A DNA stretch of 64,000 nt from CAZBLK01 sp964492715 (GCA_964492715.1 CAZBLK010000015.1:3103-67102); one strand, 5' to 3'. Counted from the stretch's first letter, positions 17,747-26,598 are shown. Numbers and translations: made by a program. Notes: generated from the letters alone by a model not told the origin.

Positions 17747-19386
17747 TTCAAAATTACCCCTTCATACGGAAGCAGACGTTCATAAAAATTAACTTTATCG
17801 TAGTTTGATAAAACTACTTCGCCTTTAAACGGCGTTTTTTGGGGCTTGCCCGAAAAGTTCAGCACAACAATAAGCTTTTCGCCGCTATACTCTCTTTCGT
17901 ATGCAAACACGTTGTTTGTAATTAAAAGTTCTTTAAACGTGCCAAACTTTAAGACATCACTTTCGGCACGTAGCTTTATCATCTTTTTATAAAAGCTTCT
18001 TATAGAATTTGGGTCGTTAAGCTGCAAACCCATGTTTATTTTTTTGTAGCTAGAGTTTACAGAAATCCAAGGCTTGCCCGTTGTAAACCCTGCATTTTTT
18101 TCGCCGTTCCATTGCACTGGGGTGCGGCAATTGTCCCTTGACGACTTTTGAATAATTTTCCACCTGTACCATTCTGGAAAATGCAGTTTTTTTGCAAGCT
18201 CGTAAACGTTTTTCGACTCAACGTCCATCACCTTTTCCATTCCGTCAAAGTCAAAGTTTGTCATGCCAATTTCTTGCCCTTGGAAAACATACGGCGTTCC
18301 TCTAAGCGTAAAAAGCATTGTAGCAAGCATTTTTGCCGACTCTTGCCAAAAGTTTTTGTCGTCCCCAAACCGTGAAACGCTTCTTATTTGGTCGTGGTTT
18401 TCTAAGTAAATGGCGTTCCATTCAAGGGCGTGCTGCCATTTGGCAATTGTTTTTGCAAACCGTGCGGCGTTAAAGCTGCGTTTAAACCATTTTACAAAAT
18501 ACTGGTCAGTTTCCATATGCTCAAAAGAAAAAATCATGTTAAGCTCACGGCGTTTTCTATCGCACAAATCTTTGCCCATTTTTGGTGTAACAAAAACGGT
18601 TTCCCCTACTGTAAAGCAGTCGTACCAGTCCAAAACGTCACGGCGAAGTTCCTTTAAAATTTCGTGCATTCCTTCTTGTGAAATGTAGTGTTCACTACCT
18701 GTAAGGACAAGCTTTTTCTTGCCGTCCTCAAGCGACGACTTGTACAAAATGTTTATTACGTCGCACCTAAAACCAGCAATACCTTTGTCAAGCCAAAAAC
18801 GCATAATCTTTTTTACTTCGTCAAGCACAAGCGGGTTTTGGTAATTTAAGTCGGCTTGCTCCTTTGCAAAAAGGTGAAGATAATATTCGCCCCTTTCAGC
18901 GTCAAACTCCCAGCAATCCTCGGCAAAAAAGCTTGTCCAGTTGTTTGGCAGGCTGCCGTCTTTTTTTGCAGGTTTCCAAATGTAATAGTCGGTGTATGGT
19001 TGTTCCTTTTTGCGGCTTTTTAAAAACCAAGGGTGTTCGGTTGAAGTATGGTTAATTACCAAATCCATAACAAGCTTAATATCAAGCTTCTTTGCCTTTT
19101 CGATTAGCTCTTCCATTTCTGCCATTGTGCCGTATTCTGGGTTTATGTCGCAGTAGTTGCTTATGTCGTAGCCGTTGTCCTTGTTTGGCGAAGTGTACAC
19201 AGGGCTTAGCCAAATAATTCCAATACCCAAGTCCTTTAAGTTTTCAAGTTCTTGAATTACGCCTTGAAGGTCGCCCACGCCGTCTCCGTTTGTGTCTTTG
19301 AAGCTTCTTGGGTAAATTTGATATACAACACGCTCGTGCCACCAAGCCCAAGCCCTATGAGTTGGAGAAGTTTTTTTATCTGTCAC
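17743..19386 (-). CDS. GH13_31 oligo-1,6-glucosidase (isomaltase type)
   Basis: A 547-residue intracellular alpha-glucosidase of GH13 subfamily 31. The conserved regions are DLVINHTS (about residue 106), GFRCDVINI with the nucleophile Asp (about 203), TVGETVFV with the acid/base Glu, and LENHDQIRS with the stabilising Asp. The residue right after the nucleophile is Val. In this subfamily Val marks alpha-1,6 specificity, whereas Thr or Ala marks alpha-1,4 enzymes, so isomaltose-type substrates are expected. It overlaps the GH1 gene upstream by 11 bp and GH36 downstream by 4 bp. Confidence 0.94.
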   Translation of the reverse strand: MTDKKTSPTHRAWAWWHERVVYQIYPRSFKDTNGDGVGDLQGVIQELENLKDLGIGIIWLSPVYTSPNKDNGYDISNYCDINPEYGTMAEMEELIEKAKKLDIKLVMDLVINHTSTEHPWFLKSRKKEQPYTDYYIWKPAKKDGSLPNNWTSFFAEDCWEFDAERGEYYLHLFAKEQADLNYQNPLVLDEVKKIMRFWLDKGIAGFRCDVINILYKSSLEDGKKKLVLTGSEHYISQEGMHEILKELRRDVLDWYDCFTVGETVFVTPKMGKDLCDRKRRELNMIFSFEHMETDQYFVKWFKRSFNAARFAKTIAKWQHALEWNAIYLENHDQIRSVSRFGDDKNFWQESAKMLATMLFTLRGTPYVFQGQEIGMTNFDFDGMEKVMDVESKNVYELAKKLHFPEWYRWKIIQKSSRDNCRTPVQWNGEKNAGFTTGKPWISVNSSYKKINMGLQLNDPNSIRSFYKKMIKLRAESDVLKFGTFKELLITNNVFAYEREYSGEKLIVVLNFSGKPQKTPFKGEVVLSNYDKVNFYERLLPYEGVILK

Positions 19387-20653
19387 AATTTTTCACAAAC
19401 CTTTCGTAAAGCTCGTTACTTACACCGCTTTCTTTTATCATTTCAGAATAAAAATGTCCGCTTTGTTTTATAGTTCTTGTTTGCGTTTCATAATCCACAT
19501 GAACTAAGCCAAACCGTGCCGATTCGCCCTCCAGCCACTCAAAGTTGTCGCAAAAACACCAGTGGTAATACCTTTCAAACGGCAAGTTGCTTTTGCAAAG
19601 CTCTTTTATATGAGAATAAATGTATTTTGCTCTAAAGGTGTCGGCATTGTCGCATGTTCCATTTTCTGTAATGTAAATTGGGCGTTTTAAAACTTTGTAC
19701 AGCTTTTCGGCTGTTCTCACAATTCCTTTTGGGTAAATTTCCCATCCCAAGTCATTAACCGGTACATTTTCTTTTACGCCATCAGAAATTCCAGACACTG
19801 TAGAGCGTGAATAGTAATTAATCCCCAAAAAATCGCTGTAAACACCACGTTTTGCCCTTGCATAGTTTACAATTGGCGGTGAAAACTTTCCAACAAGCAT
19901 AGCTTCGCTAATTGCACCTTGAAACGCATGTTCCATTGTTTTTGCGGCGGCTATGTGGTAAAGGTTTTCGCTGTCCTTTGGCTCGAAAACTCGCAAATGG
20001 TTTGCAAAGCCTACCTTTGTGTCGCTAAAGCCCATTTCCTTGCGCATTTTGTGAATCATTTCATACGCTTTTATATGGCACGCACACATTACAGACATTA
20101 CTTTTGCTGTCTTTAAAAGTGACTTTTCTGCTGGCGGCCAAGTGCCGTAAAAATACGACCAGTAGGCGTAGACGTTTGGCTCGTTTATTGTAATATATTC
20201 TGAAGCCAAGTCGCCTAAAGCGTAAATTACTTTACGCACAAACCTAAGGAAAACAGCAATGTTTGCTTCTTCGGTAAAACCACCTTGCTCCTCAAACCAC
20301 ATGGGGTTTGTAAAGTGATGAAGCGTAAGAAGTGGCTTTATGCCAAGCTTTTTTAAGTACAAAAGCATTTCCCTGTAATGGTCTAAAGCTTCTTTGTCAA
20401 AGCTTCCGTCCGAAGGCTCTATTCTTGCCCATTCTATGCCAAAGCGGTACACTTGTATGCCCATTTGCTTCATCAAGTCGAAGTCTTGTTTCCAAAGATT
20501 GTAATGGTCGTTTGCACGGGCAGGGTTTGAGCCATCTTTAATTTTGCCTTGCTTGTACCAAAAGTTCCAGCTATGATTTAAGTCACCGCCCTCAATTTGG
20601 GTTGCGGCAGACGCCGCCCCTAAAAGCATGTTTTGTTTTAGTTTAAAGGCCAT
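19376..20653 (-). CDS. GH1 beta-glucosidase
   Basis: A 425-residue GH1 enzyme. The acid/base Glu is in TINEPNVYA (about residue 160) and the nucleophile Glu in YITENGTCDN (about 320). Near the C-terminus the segment DNFEWLEGESARFGLV keeps the Glu-Trp pair that binds an unmodified sugar and lacks the Ser/Lys/Tyr phosphate site of 6-phospho-beta-glucosidases. It therefore should act on unphosphorylated beta-glucosides, in keeping with a symporter rather than a PTS in the operon. It is the first gene of the operon, with an AGGAGG site and a good promoter upstream. Confidence 0.93.
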   Translation of the reverse strand: MAFKLKQNMLLGAASAATQIEGGDLNHSWNFWYKQGKIKDGSNPARANDHYNLWKQDFDLMKQMGIQVYRFGIEWARIEPSDGSFDKEALDHYREMLLYLKKLGIKPLLTLHHFTNPMWFEEQGGFTEEANIAVFLRFVRKVIYALGDLASEYITINEPNVYAYWSYFYGTWPPAEKSLLKTAKVMSVMCACHIKAYEMIHKMRKEMGFSDTKVGFANHLRVFEPKDSENLYHIAAAKTMEHAFQGAISEAMLVGKFSPPIVNYARAKRGVYSDFLGINYYSRSTVSGISDGVKENVPVNDLGWEIYPKGIVRTAEKLYKVLKRPIYITENGTCDNADTFRAKYIYSHIKELCKSNLPFERYYHWCFCDNFEWLEGESARFGLVHVDYETQTRTIKQSGHFYSEMIKESGVSNELYERFVKNCDR

Positions 20654-20695
20654 AAATTACCTCCTGTGTAAAAACCGAAATGTGTTAATATTTAT

Positions 20696-20724
20696 ATTGT
20701 AAGCCAAAATTGGAAAAGTTGCAA
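20696..20724 (-). promoter_or_regulatory. Putative sigma-A promoter of the glycoside operon
   Basis: On the minus strand, TTGCAA (20719-20724) and TACAAT (20696-20701) are separated by 17 bases. They lie 43 bp upstream of the GH1 start. No clear catabolite-repression operator was recognised between promoter and gene. Confidence 0.65.
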
Positions 20725-20750
20725 ATGGTTAGGTGCTTTTTGATACTAAC

Positions 20751-20778
20751 AAAAAAACAGGAATAAACCTCCTGCCTT
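20751..20778 (-). terminator. Intrinsic terminator after the GNAT gene
   Basis: On the minus strand a CAGGA/TCCTG stem is followed by seven T, 15 bp after the GNAT stop. It separates that gene from the glycoside operon promoter. Confidence 0.7.
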
Positions 20779-20792
20779 TGTTGTGTTTTTAT

Positions 20793-21293
20793 TCAATTAG
20801 TTTTCCAGTAATAAAACTGCTCCGTTTCATTAAACTTCTCAAATCCTGCTTTTAGCAAAACCTTCTGCGACGCAATATTATCTTTATCCGTTTTTGCAAT
20901 TACAGCACTTACACCTTTTTCCTTTAAAGCCCACTGCACCATTGCATAAACCGCTTCTGTCATGTAGCCTTTGCTCCAGTAGCCTTTACTAATTCCATAC
21001 CCAATTTCTACTTGATTTTTTTCATCTGGAATGTTTTTAAAGTTAGCCGACCCAATGCACACATTTGAGCTTTTTAATATAATGAGGAAAAAAGAATGCC
21101 AAATGTAATTTTCGTCTTCTTCGTTAAATTTTTCAAGCTGACCTTTGTAGATGTCTCCTATAAAGCCGTCTAAACTTTCCCCGTCATATGTAAATTGCAG
21201 TTGTTTTTCAAGTTTTTCTACTGAGTTGACAAGAAGGCTTAGTTGGCTGTGTTTTAATGGGATTAGTTTTAGGCGTTCGGTTGAAATTTGCAT
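20793..21293 (-). CDS. GNAT-family N-acetyltransferase (RimJ/RimL-like)
   Basis: A 166-residue acetyltransferase. It opens with QISTERLKLIPL, the usual start of the RimJ/RimL-type GNAT group, and has the acetyl-CoA loop in the form IGYGISKGYWSKGYMTEAV (about residues 95-113). The DNIASQKVLLKAGFEKF segment near the C-terminus is the family's motif B. The start is placed at the ATG 21291-21293, 7 bases after an AGGAG site; an in-frame ATG two codons upstream is too close to that site. The substrate is unknown. It lies just downstream of hicBA. Confidence 0.85.
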   Translation of the reverse strand: MQISTERLKLIPLKHSQLSLLVNSVEKLEKQLQFTYDGESLDGFIGDIYKGQLEKFNEEDENYIWHSFFLIILKSSNVCIGSANFKNIPDEKNQVEIGYGISKGYWSKGYMTEAVYAMVQWALKEKGVSAVIAKTDKDNIASQKVLLKAGFEKFNETEQFYYWKTN

Positions 21294-21331
21294 GTTCATT
21301 CTCCTGTAGTAAATTTTTAATACCATTAACA

Positions 21332-21556
21332 TCACAAAAGCTTATTAAAATCATCAACACTAATATTAATCTCTGACAAAATAGCCCTCAGCAATGCTCG
21401 TGGCAAATCTTTTCCTGTATGGAATGGAACTGTTGTCGTTCTTCCATCAATATTTTTAAAAATTACATGACTTCCTTTTTGCCTAACCTTTTCAAAACCC
21501 AATTTCAGCAAAATTTTCTCAAGCTCGACTGCCTTAACAAGTTTTAATTTACTCAT
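21332..21556 (-). CDS. hicA: HicA-type mRNA interferase toxin
   Basis: A 74-residue HicA toxin with the double-stranded RNA-binding-like fold. The catalytic histidine is in RQKGSHVIF (about residue 29), and the typical KDLPRALLRAILSEINIS helix follows. HicA cleaves mRNA unless bound by HicB. The start overlaps the end of hicB by 4 bp, so the antitoxin gene comes first and the two are translationally coupled. Confidence 0.93.
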   Translation of the reverse strand: MSKLKLVKAVELEKILLKLGFEKVRQKGSHVIFKNIDGRTTTVPFHTGKDLPRALLRAILSEINISVDDFNKLL

Positions 21557-21774
21557 ATAGCAACCTCAATTTGAGTAATTCCTGCAAATGTTGGTAGAGC
21601 ATTAATTTCTTCACTATCCATTTCCTCCAAGCAAAGCTGTACAACTTCTAAAAGTTTTACTTGAAGCTCATCTAAAGTTTCGGCAAAAGTGTGCGCTCCG
21701 GGCAACATTGGTACTATGCCAACAAACATACCGCTTTCATTATCCCTTTCAATATAAACAGTAAATGTTTTCAT
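21553..21774 (-). CDS. hicB: HicB-type antitoxin, short form
   Basis: A 73-residue HicB antitoxin. It consists of the partial RNase H-like fold that binds HicA: FTVYIERDNESGMFVGIVP followed by the LPGAHTFAETLDEL turn. There is no room for the C-terminal ribbon-helix-helix or helix-turn-helix domain found in longer HicB proteins, so DNA binding, if any, must come from another surface. It is the first gene of the pair. Confidence 0.92.
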   Translation of the reverse strand: MKTFTVYIERDNESGMFVGIVPMLPGAHTFAETLDELQVKLLEVVQLCLEEMDSEEINALPTFAGITQIEVAI

Positions 21775-21812
21775 GCTATAATCTCCCTATTCAAAATCAT
21801 TAATCATTAAAC

Positions 21813-21859
21813 AATTAATAGACATACCCTATTATAGTATAGAGTAGAATCTATTAATT
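21813..21859. promoter_or_regulatory. Putative hicBA promoter flanked by an inverted repeat
   Basis: AATTAATAG (21813-21821) and CTATTAATT (21851-21859) are perfect 9-bp inverted copies 29 bp apart. Between them, on the minus strand, lies a TATAAT box (21831-21836). The arrangement fits an operator around the hicBA promoter; the binding protein is unknown. Confidence 0.5.
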
Positions 21860-21894
21860 TTCAATGATTTTACACAAAATTTACCAACCAAAAC

Positions 21895-22896
21895 CTAACT
21901 ATACCTCCAAATATCCGAACAAGTAATCCCCTCATTAAGCGCAATGTTAAGCGAATTTGCAATAATCCCCGAAAGCCTTTCGACAACATCGTCCACTTCC
22001 TTTGGCGTAACAAACATGTTCCCCTCATAAGGGTTTAGCACATCTCTAATTAAGCTATACTTTTCGTCAGCTTCAAGCTCTACAAGCATTTTATAAAAAT
22101 CTGTCCCAACAATAGCTTCCTTTATTAAAGCACCAAGCATAACATCAAGAGTATCATTCACAAGCGTAGCAGCATCTACTACTGTTGGAACGCCAATTGC
22201 AATTACCTTTGTGCCAAGCGTTTCTTCGTTCAACCCTTTGCGCCTGTTTCCCATTCCGCCCCCTGGCGAAATTCCTGTGTCAGAAATTTGTATAGTTGCA
22301 TTTATGCGTGACGTTTGCCGTGCCGCAAGCGCATCTATTGCAATAACTAGGTCGGGCTTTATTTTGTCTACAATACCTTTTATAATTTCGGCTGTTTCAA
22401 TGCCTGTAATTCCAAGAACCCCAGGGGCAACAGCGGCTATTTGCCTTACATTTTTATGAAGCTCCTTAGGTAAAACATTTTCTGTCACCATATGCCTTGT
22501 TACAAGTACACTTTCGGCCACCTTTGGGCCAAGTGAGTCTGGTGTTACGTTTCGGTTTCCTAGCCCCACAATTAAGACAGTTCCGTTTTTTTTCAATTTA
22601 TGAATACTTCCAATAGCTTTTGCCACAAGCTTAATAATTTCTTCGTGTGCCAACGTGTCGTTTTGCTTCATTGCATCAGCTTCAATTGTAATGTAATTTC
22701 CAACAGGCTTACCAATTGCACTTGCACCCATTTCGTTTTGCACTTCAACCCAAATTTGCCTAATGGTGTTGTCTCTAAATTTGTTTACAGAAAGTTTTAC
22801 GCCGTTTACCTCACTGCTGTCACCCCTTGCAATTTCGTGGGCTTCCAGTGCTAAGTCTGTGTATATGTTCTTTTTCCAAGGTTTATTTGTACTCAT
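21895..22896 (-). CDS. gpr: GPR germination protease (A25 family)
   Basis: A 333-residue spore protease that degrades small acid-soluble spore proteins during germination. The family is seen in the N-terminal YTDLALEAHE segment, which contains the SASP-like autoprocessing site of the zymogen, in VEVQNEMGASAIGKPVGNYIT, and in the GLGNRNVTPDSLGPKV stretch that carries one of the two catalytic aspartates. The second aspartate region is VIAIDALAARQTSRINATIQ. This gene is direct evidence that the organism makes endospores. It stands alone, divergent from ctpA. Confidence 0.95.
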   Translation of the reverse strand: MSTNKPWKKNIYTDLALEAHEIARGDSSEVNGVKLSVNKFRDNTIRQIWVEVQNEMGASAIGKPVGNYITIEADAMKQNDTLAHEEIIKLVAKAIGSIHKLKKNGTVLIVGLGNRNVTPDSLGPKVAESVLVTRHMVTENVLPKELHKNVRQIAAVAPGVLGITGIETAEIIKGIVDKIKPDLVIAIDALAARQTSRINATIQISDTGISPGGGMGNRRKGLNEETLGTKVIAIGVPTVVDAATLVNDTLDVMLGALIKEAIVGTDFYKMLVELEADEKYSLIRDVLNPYEGNMFVTPKEVDDVVERLSGIIANSLNIALNEGITCSDIWRYS

Positions 22897-22940
22897 AAGT
22901 AGTCCTCCTCATTATGTCTAAACTTTCTAAAGCTTTTATC

Positions 22941-23047
22941 GCAATTTGAATAAAACAGTTCACCAAGACATTTTGCGTCAAAAAATAGTTGAAGCGTTCG
23001 ATATTTTTGCCACAAAATGTCTTGGTGACTATAAAAACTCAAATTGC
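22941..23047. repeat. Long inverted repeat between gpr and ctpA
   Basis: Arms of about 35 bp (22941-22975 and 23013-23047) surround a 37-bp centre. Both arms carry GCAATTTGA at the outer edge and TCACCAAGACATTTTG at the inner edge as perfect complements; the middle 10 bp differ. It has the shape of a MITE or of a very long hairpin. An open frame of 60 codons across it is not considered a gene. Confidence 0.65.
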
Positions 23048-23149
23048 TATACAAATTAATTTCCCCAAAATACATGCTTTAATGTATAATAGTTTTTGTG
23101 CTATAATAAACTTTAAAGAGATGATTGTCTTTTAAGGAGTGTATAAATA

Positions 23150-24349
23150 ATGGAAAACAAAAAGACGTTTTTTGCGGGTTTTGCTGTGGGCGCTGTTTTA
23201 ATTTTTGTCATTAACTTTAGCTTAGGCCCAGCTATATCAACGTACAACAAGGCAAAAGGTGTAGAGCAAAAGCTTACCCCAGAAAACAAGGTAACAGAAA
23301 TTTTAGACATATTAAACAAATATTATGTAGAAGATTTTGACATTGAGCAGCTTCAAGAAGGAATGTACACAGGTTTTGTTTACGGCGTTGGCGACCCATA
23401 TACAACTTATATGGATAAAGATTATTTAAAAAAGTTTATAGAAAGCCTTGAGGGTACGTTTGCAGGTGTTGGCATTTACGTTTCGCCAAATACTAAAACA
23501 AACAGAATTACAGTAATCTCTCCAATAGAAGGCTCACCAGCCTATGCCGCTGGAATAAAACCAAAAGACATTATTACAAAGGTAAACGGCATTGACGTGT
23601 ATGCAGACACACTTGACGAAGCCATTACAATGATGAAAGGCAAAGAAGGCACGTCTGTAAACGTTACAATTTATCGTGAAAGCGAAGAAAGAACTTTTGA
23701 TATAAGCTTAAAAAGAGCAATTATTAACGTGCCAACTGTTGCACACAAAATGCTTGAAAACAGCATTGGCTATTTAAGAATTACAGGCTTTGACGAGGTT
23801 ACATACGACCAGTTTATGGAAGCTTACAACGACCTCAATAGCCAAGGCATGAAAGGGCTTGTAATTGACCTTAGAAACAACCCTGGCGGTCTTCTTGACA
23901 TAGTTGTAAAAATTGCTGACGAGCTTGTTCCGGAAGGCAAAATAGTTTACACCGAAGACAAAAACGGCAAAACAAAATTTTCATACTCGGACAAAAAGCA
24001 AATTGAAGTTCCTTTAGCTTTAATTGTAAACGGCAGCAGCGCAAGCGCATCAGAAGTTTTAGCAGGTGCTGTAAAAGACTTGGGCGTAGGCGAGCTTGTT
24101 GGCACACAAACGTTTGGCAAAGGGCTTGTTCAAACACTTTACCCTCTTTCTGACGGAAGCGGCGTAAAGGTGACAATTGCAAAATATTACACACCAAGCG
24201 GAGTTTGCATTGACAAAGTTGGTATTAAACCTGACTATATTGTGGAAATGGAACATGACGATGACGTAAGCATTTCAAACCTTACGTTTGAAGAAGATGT
24301 TCAACTTAAAAAAGCTTTTGAAGTTGTTGAAAGTAAAATTAAAAAGTAG
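23150..24349 (+). CDS. S41 C-terminal processing peptidase, membrane-anchored
   Basis: A 399-residue CtpA-type serine protease. It has one N-terminal membrane segment (about residues 7-25), an extracytoplasmic PDZ domain (about 105-185, with FAGVGIYVS and SPAYAAGIKPKDII), and the S41 catalytic domain. The nucleophile serine lies in NGSSASASEVLAG (about residue 288) and the general-base lysine in TFGKGLVQTL (about 313). Such proteases cleave envelope or spore-signalling substrates at the C-terminus. The ATG follows an AAGGAG site. Confidence 0.93.
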   Translation: MENKKTFFAGFAVGAVLIFVINFSLGPAISTYNKAKGVEQKLTPENKVTEILDILNKYYVEDFDIEQLQEGMYTGFVYGVGDPYTTYMDKDYLKKFIESLEGTFAGVGIYVSPNTKTNRITVISPIEGSPAYAAGIKPKDIITKVNGIDVYADTLDEAITMMKGKEGTSVNVTIYRESEERTFDISLKRAIINVPTVAHKMLENSIGYLRITGFDEVTYDQFMEAYNDLNSQGMKGLVIDLRNNPGGLLDIVVKIADELVPEGKIVYTEDKNGKTKFSYSDKKQIEVPLALIVNGSSASASEVLAGAVKDLGVGELVGTQTFGKGLVQTLYPLSDGSGVKVTIAKYYTPSGVCIDKVGIKPDYIVEMEHDDDVSISNLTFEEDVQLKKAFEVVESKIKK

Positions 24350-24356
24350 AGCATGT

Positions 24357-24393
24357 TTGGAGTGCTACGCATTAGGTGCGGCACTCCATTTTG
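24357..24393 (+). terminator. Intrinsic terminator of ctpA
   Basis: The stem GGAGTGC/GCACTCC, with a longer loop, is followed by ATTTTG. It begins 8 bp past the ctpA stop. Confidence 0.75.
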
Positions 24394-24413
24394 TTTGCCT
24401 GCTTGCCAACTGT

Positions 24414-24453
24414 CTAAAAAAATACCCATTTTCACAAAAATGAAAATGGGTAT
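24414..24453 (-). terminator. Intrinsic terminator of hemZ
   Basis: TACCCATTTTCA and TGAAAATGGGTA form a perfect 12-bp stem. On the minus strand it is followed by seven T, and it lies about 30 bp past the hemZ stop. Confidence 0.88.
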
Positions 24454-24484
24454 AAAATGGGAAAAGCTATCCTTCGAGTAGACT

Positions 24485-25927
24485 CTACAAGTTCAAAATT
24501 TTTTTATTAACAACTTCATCAATTCTTTTAATATATTCAAAAACGTCTTTCATATTAGTAATTCGCTCAATTCTGTTTGTTTTAAGGTCAACCGTTTTTG
24601 TAATTGCTCCTGCGCCTGCCGCAACAATTGTTTGGGTTTCTTCCATTATATGAACGTTGTACAAACCCTCGTGCCCAGCCTTTGAGTACCCAACGTTTTC
24701 AAAGCCGCCAAGCATGTTTTTTTGCCTATACATGTAGTAAGGCAGCAAGCCCATTTTCTGTGCGTGGCTGCGAGATGTTTGTAAAATTTTCTCCATTACG
24801 TTTACTTCTGAATAAAGGTTGAAGTCGGCGGCGTTTGTTAGCATGTCCTCTTTAAGCTTTGACGCACGCTTCACAGAAAGCGTGTGAATTGTAAGGTTTT
24901 CTGGGTTAAGTGTTAAAACTTGCTCTAGCGTTTTTGTTGCTTCTTCTATGCCTTCGTTTGGAAGCCCCATTATCAAGTCAACGTTAATCGATTTGTGCCC
25001 ACATTCTCTAGCCATGTCAAACGCTTTAAAAAAGTCGTCTGCTGTGTGTCCCCTTCCAATTTTTTCAAGAGTTTTGTCGTTTAAAGTTTGAGTGTTTACA
25101 GAAAGCCTTGTTACTTCATATTTCTTCATTAAAGCAAGCTTTTCCATGTCTAGCGTGTCTGGCCTGCCTGCTTCAACAGTAAACTCGTCGGCAGATTTTA
25201 CATTAAACCTGCTGTAAACAGCTTCCAACAACCGTTCAAGCCGCCTTGCATCAAGAGAAGTTGGCGTTCCTCCGCCAATATAAACAGTTTGCAAGTGCTT
25301 TTCCTTTATAAGTTTGGCGCAAGCATCAAGCTCTTTTATTAAGCAGTCCAAATACGTGTCAACATAATCTTCAAATTTAGAAATTGGAAACGAAGTAAAC
25401 GAGCAGTAATAGCACCTTGTAGGGCAAAACGGAATACCAACGTACAGGCTAACTTTGTTTTGCGTTTTAGACAAAACAATTGGACGTTGCCTTTTTGCAA
25501 CGTCTACACAAAGCTCCAGCTTTTCATCTGAAGCTAGGTACTTGTTTTTCATTGTAGCTAAAACTTCAGCTTCACCAAGCCCTTTATCAAACAAGTCATG
25601 CACAATTTTTGTCGGTCTAATTCCAGTAAGAACGCCCCACGGTGGCGTGTAGCCAGTTGCTTTAGTTAAAGCACGGTACATTGATGTTTTTATTTCAAGT
25701 TTAAGCTGTTTTTCATCAGAAGCAGAAACAGTTTCTTCATCACGTGACAAAAACTGCCCATTTGCATAAACCTCACTTCTACAAACATCTTCGTCTAAAG
25801 AAGAAACGACAGTTACACCCAAATCAGAAACTTCTTCTGCCCTTGCAAAATTTTCGTTATTATAAAAAACTTGTGATATAGTTTGAATTTCGTTTTCAAA
25901 GGCGTGTCCGTTACAAATAAAATTCAT
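24485..25927 (-). CDS. hemZ: HemZ, oxygen-independent coproporphyrinogen-type radical SAM enzyme
   Basis: A 480-residue radical SAM protein of the HemN/HemW/HemZ group. The FeS motif is PFCPTRCYYCSF (Cys-x3-Cys-x2-Cys, about residue 172). The long N-terminal extension and YTPPWGVLTGIRPTKIVHDL mark it as HemZ rather than HemW. YIGGGTPTSLDARRLERLL and VDLIMGLPNE are the SAM-binding motifs. Annotated HemZ proteins are called coproporphyrinogen dehydrogenases, but activity is not established for most members, and no other haem gene is near. Its ATG overlaps the stop of the MBL hydrolase gene by 4 bp. Confidence 0.9.
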   Translation of the reverse strand: MNFICNGHAFENEIQTISQVFYNNENFARAEEVSDLGVTVVSSLDEDVCRSEVYANGQFLSRDEETVSASDEKQLKLEIKTSMYRALTKATGYTPPWGVLTGIRPTKIVHDLFDKGLGEAEVLATMKNKYLASDEKLELCVDVAKRQRPIVLSKTQNKVSLYVGIPFCPTRCYYCSFTSFPISKFEDYVDTYLDCLIKELDACAKLIKEKHLQTVYIGGGTPTSLDARRLERLLEAVYSRFNVKSADEFTVEAGRPDTLDMEKLALMKKYEVTRLSVNTQTLNDKTLEKIGRGHTADDFFKAFDMARECGHKSINVDLIMGLPNEGIEEATKTLEQVLTLNPENLTIHTLSVKRASKLKEDMLTNAADFNLYSEVNVMEKILQTSRSHAQKMGLLPYYMYRQKNMLGGFENVGYSKAGHEGLYNVHIMEETQTIVAAGAGAITKTVDLKTNRIERITNMKDVFEYIKRIDEVVNKKILNL

Positions 25928-26571
25928 TGTAAACCGCCTTTTGCACCAACGTATGGGTTGTTAATTTTTTCGTGTCCTATAGTTGTAGCTCGGTCATGCC
26001 CTGGGTAAACTTTTACATCTTCTGGTAAAACAAAAAGCTTTTCTTTAATTGAAGCATAAAGCTGCCTGCCATTCCCAAGAAGCAAGTCGTACCTGCCAAT
26101 TTCCTCATAAAAAAGCGTGTCACCGCTGAACAAAACCTTTTCCTTGTCGTCATAAAAACATGTTCCGCCAGGAGTGTGCCCAGGGGTGTGTATTGCTTTT
26201 AAAACGCTTTCGCCAACTTTTATTTCAAAGCCGTCTTCAAAAAGCACGTCATAAGTAAGCTTGCTAACTTTTTCACCAGTGTAAGAATAAACGTGCTTCA
26301 AACTGTACTGCTCGATAATTTGCGGCTCGTCTTTGTGTAAAAAAAGCTTTGCACCTGTATGCTCTTGCAGCTTTAAAATACCGCCTATATGGTCGGGGTG
26401 TCCGTGTGTAAGCAAAATTCCTTTTACGTTAATTTTGTTTTCTTCAATTTTAGCAATAATTTTTGAAGGTTCGCCACCTGGGTCAATTACAACGCCTTCA
26501 AGCGTTTTTTCATCAAAATATATATAAACGTTTTCCCGTAGCATAGTTACAGGTGTAACTAAAATTTTCAT
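25924..26571 (-). CDS. MBL-fold metallo-hydrolase (glyoxalase II-like)
   Basis: A 215-residue metallo-beta-lactamase-fold hydrolase. The metal motif is THGHPDHIGG (about residue 56), with further ligands in HTPGHTPGG and SGDTLF and a final His in YPGHDRATT. It belongs to the glyoxalase II-like group of short MBL proteins widespread in Clostridia. The substrate is not known. It is 27 bp downstream of the receiver-PP2C gene and overlaps hemZ. Confidence 0.9.
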   Translation of the reverse strand: MKILVTPVTMLRENVYIYFDEKTLEGVVIDPGGEPSKIIAKIEENKINVKGILLTHGHPDHIGGILKLQEHTGAKLFLHKDEPQIIEQYSLKHVYSYTGEKVSKLTYDVLFEDGFEIKVGESVLKAIHTPGHTPGGTCFYDDKEKVLFSGDTLFYEEIGRYDLLLGNGRQLYASIKEKLFVLPEDVKVYPGHDRATTIGHEKINNPYVGAKGGLQ

Positions 26572-26598
26572 TAATTTTTAAAGCCTCCTAATAAGTTA

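Noticed and set aside
22893..23075. 60-codon minus-strand frame in the gpr-ctpA gap
   Set aside because: It runs through the long inverted repeat, has no credible ribosome binding site, and its sequence follows the palindrome.
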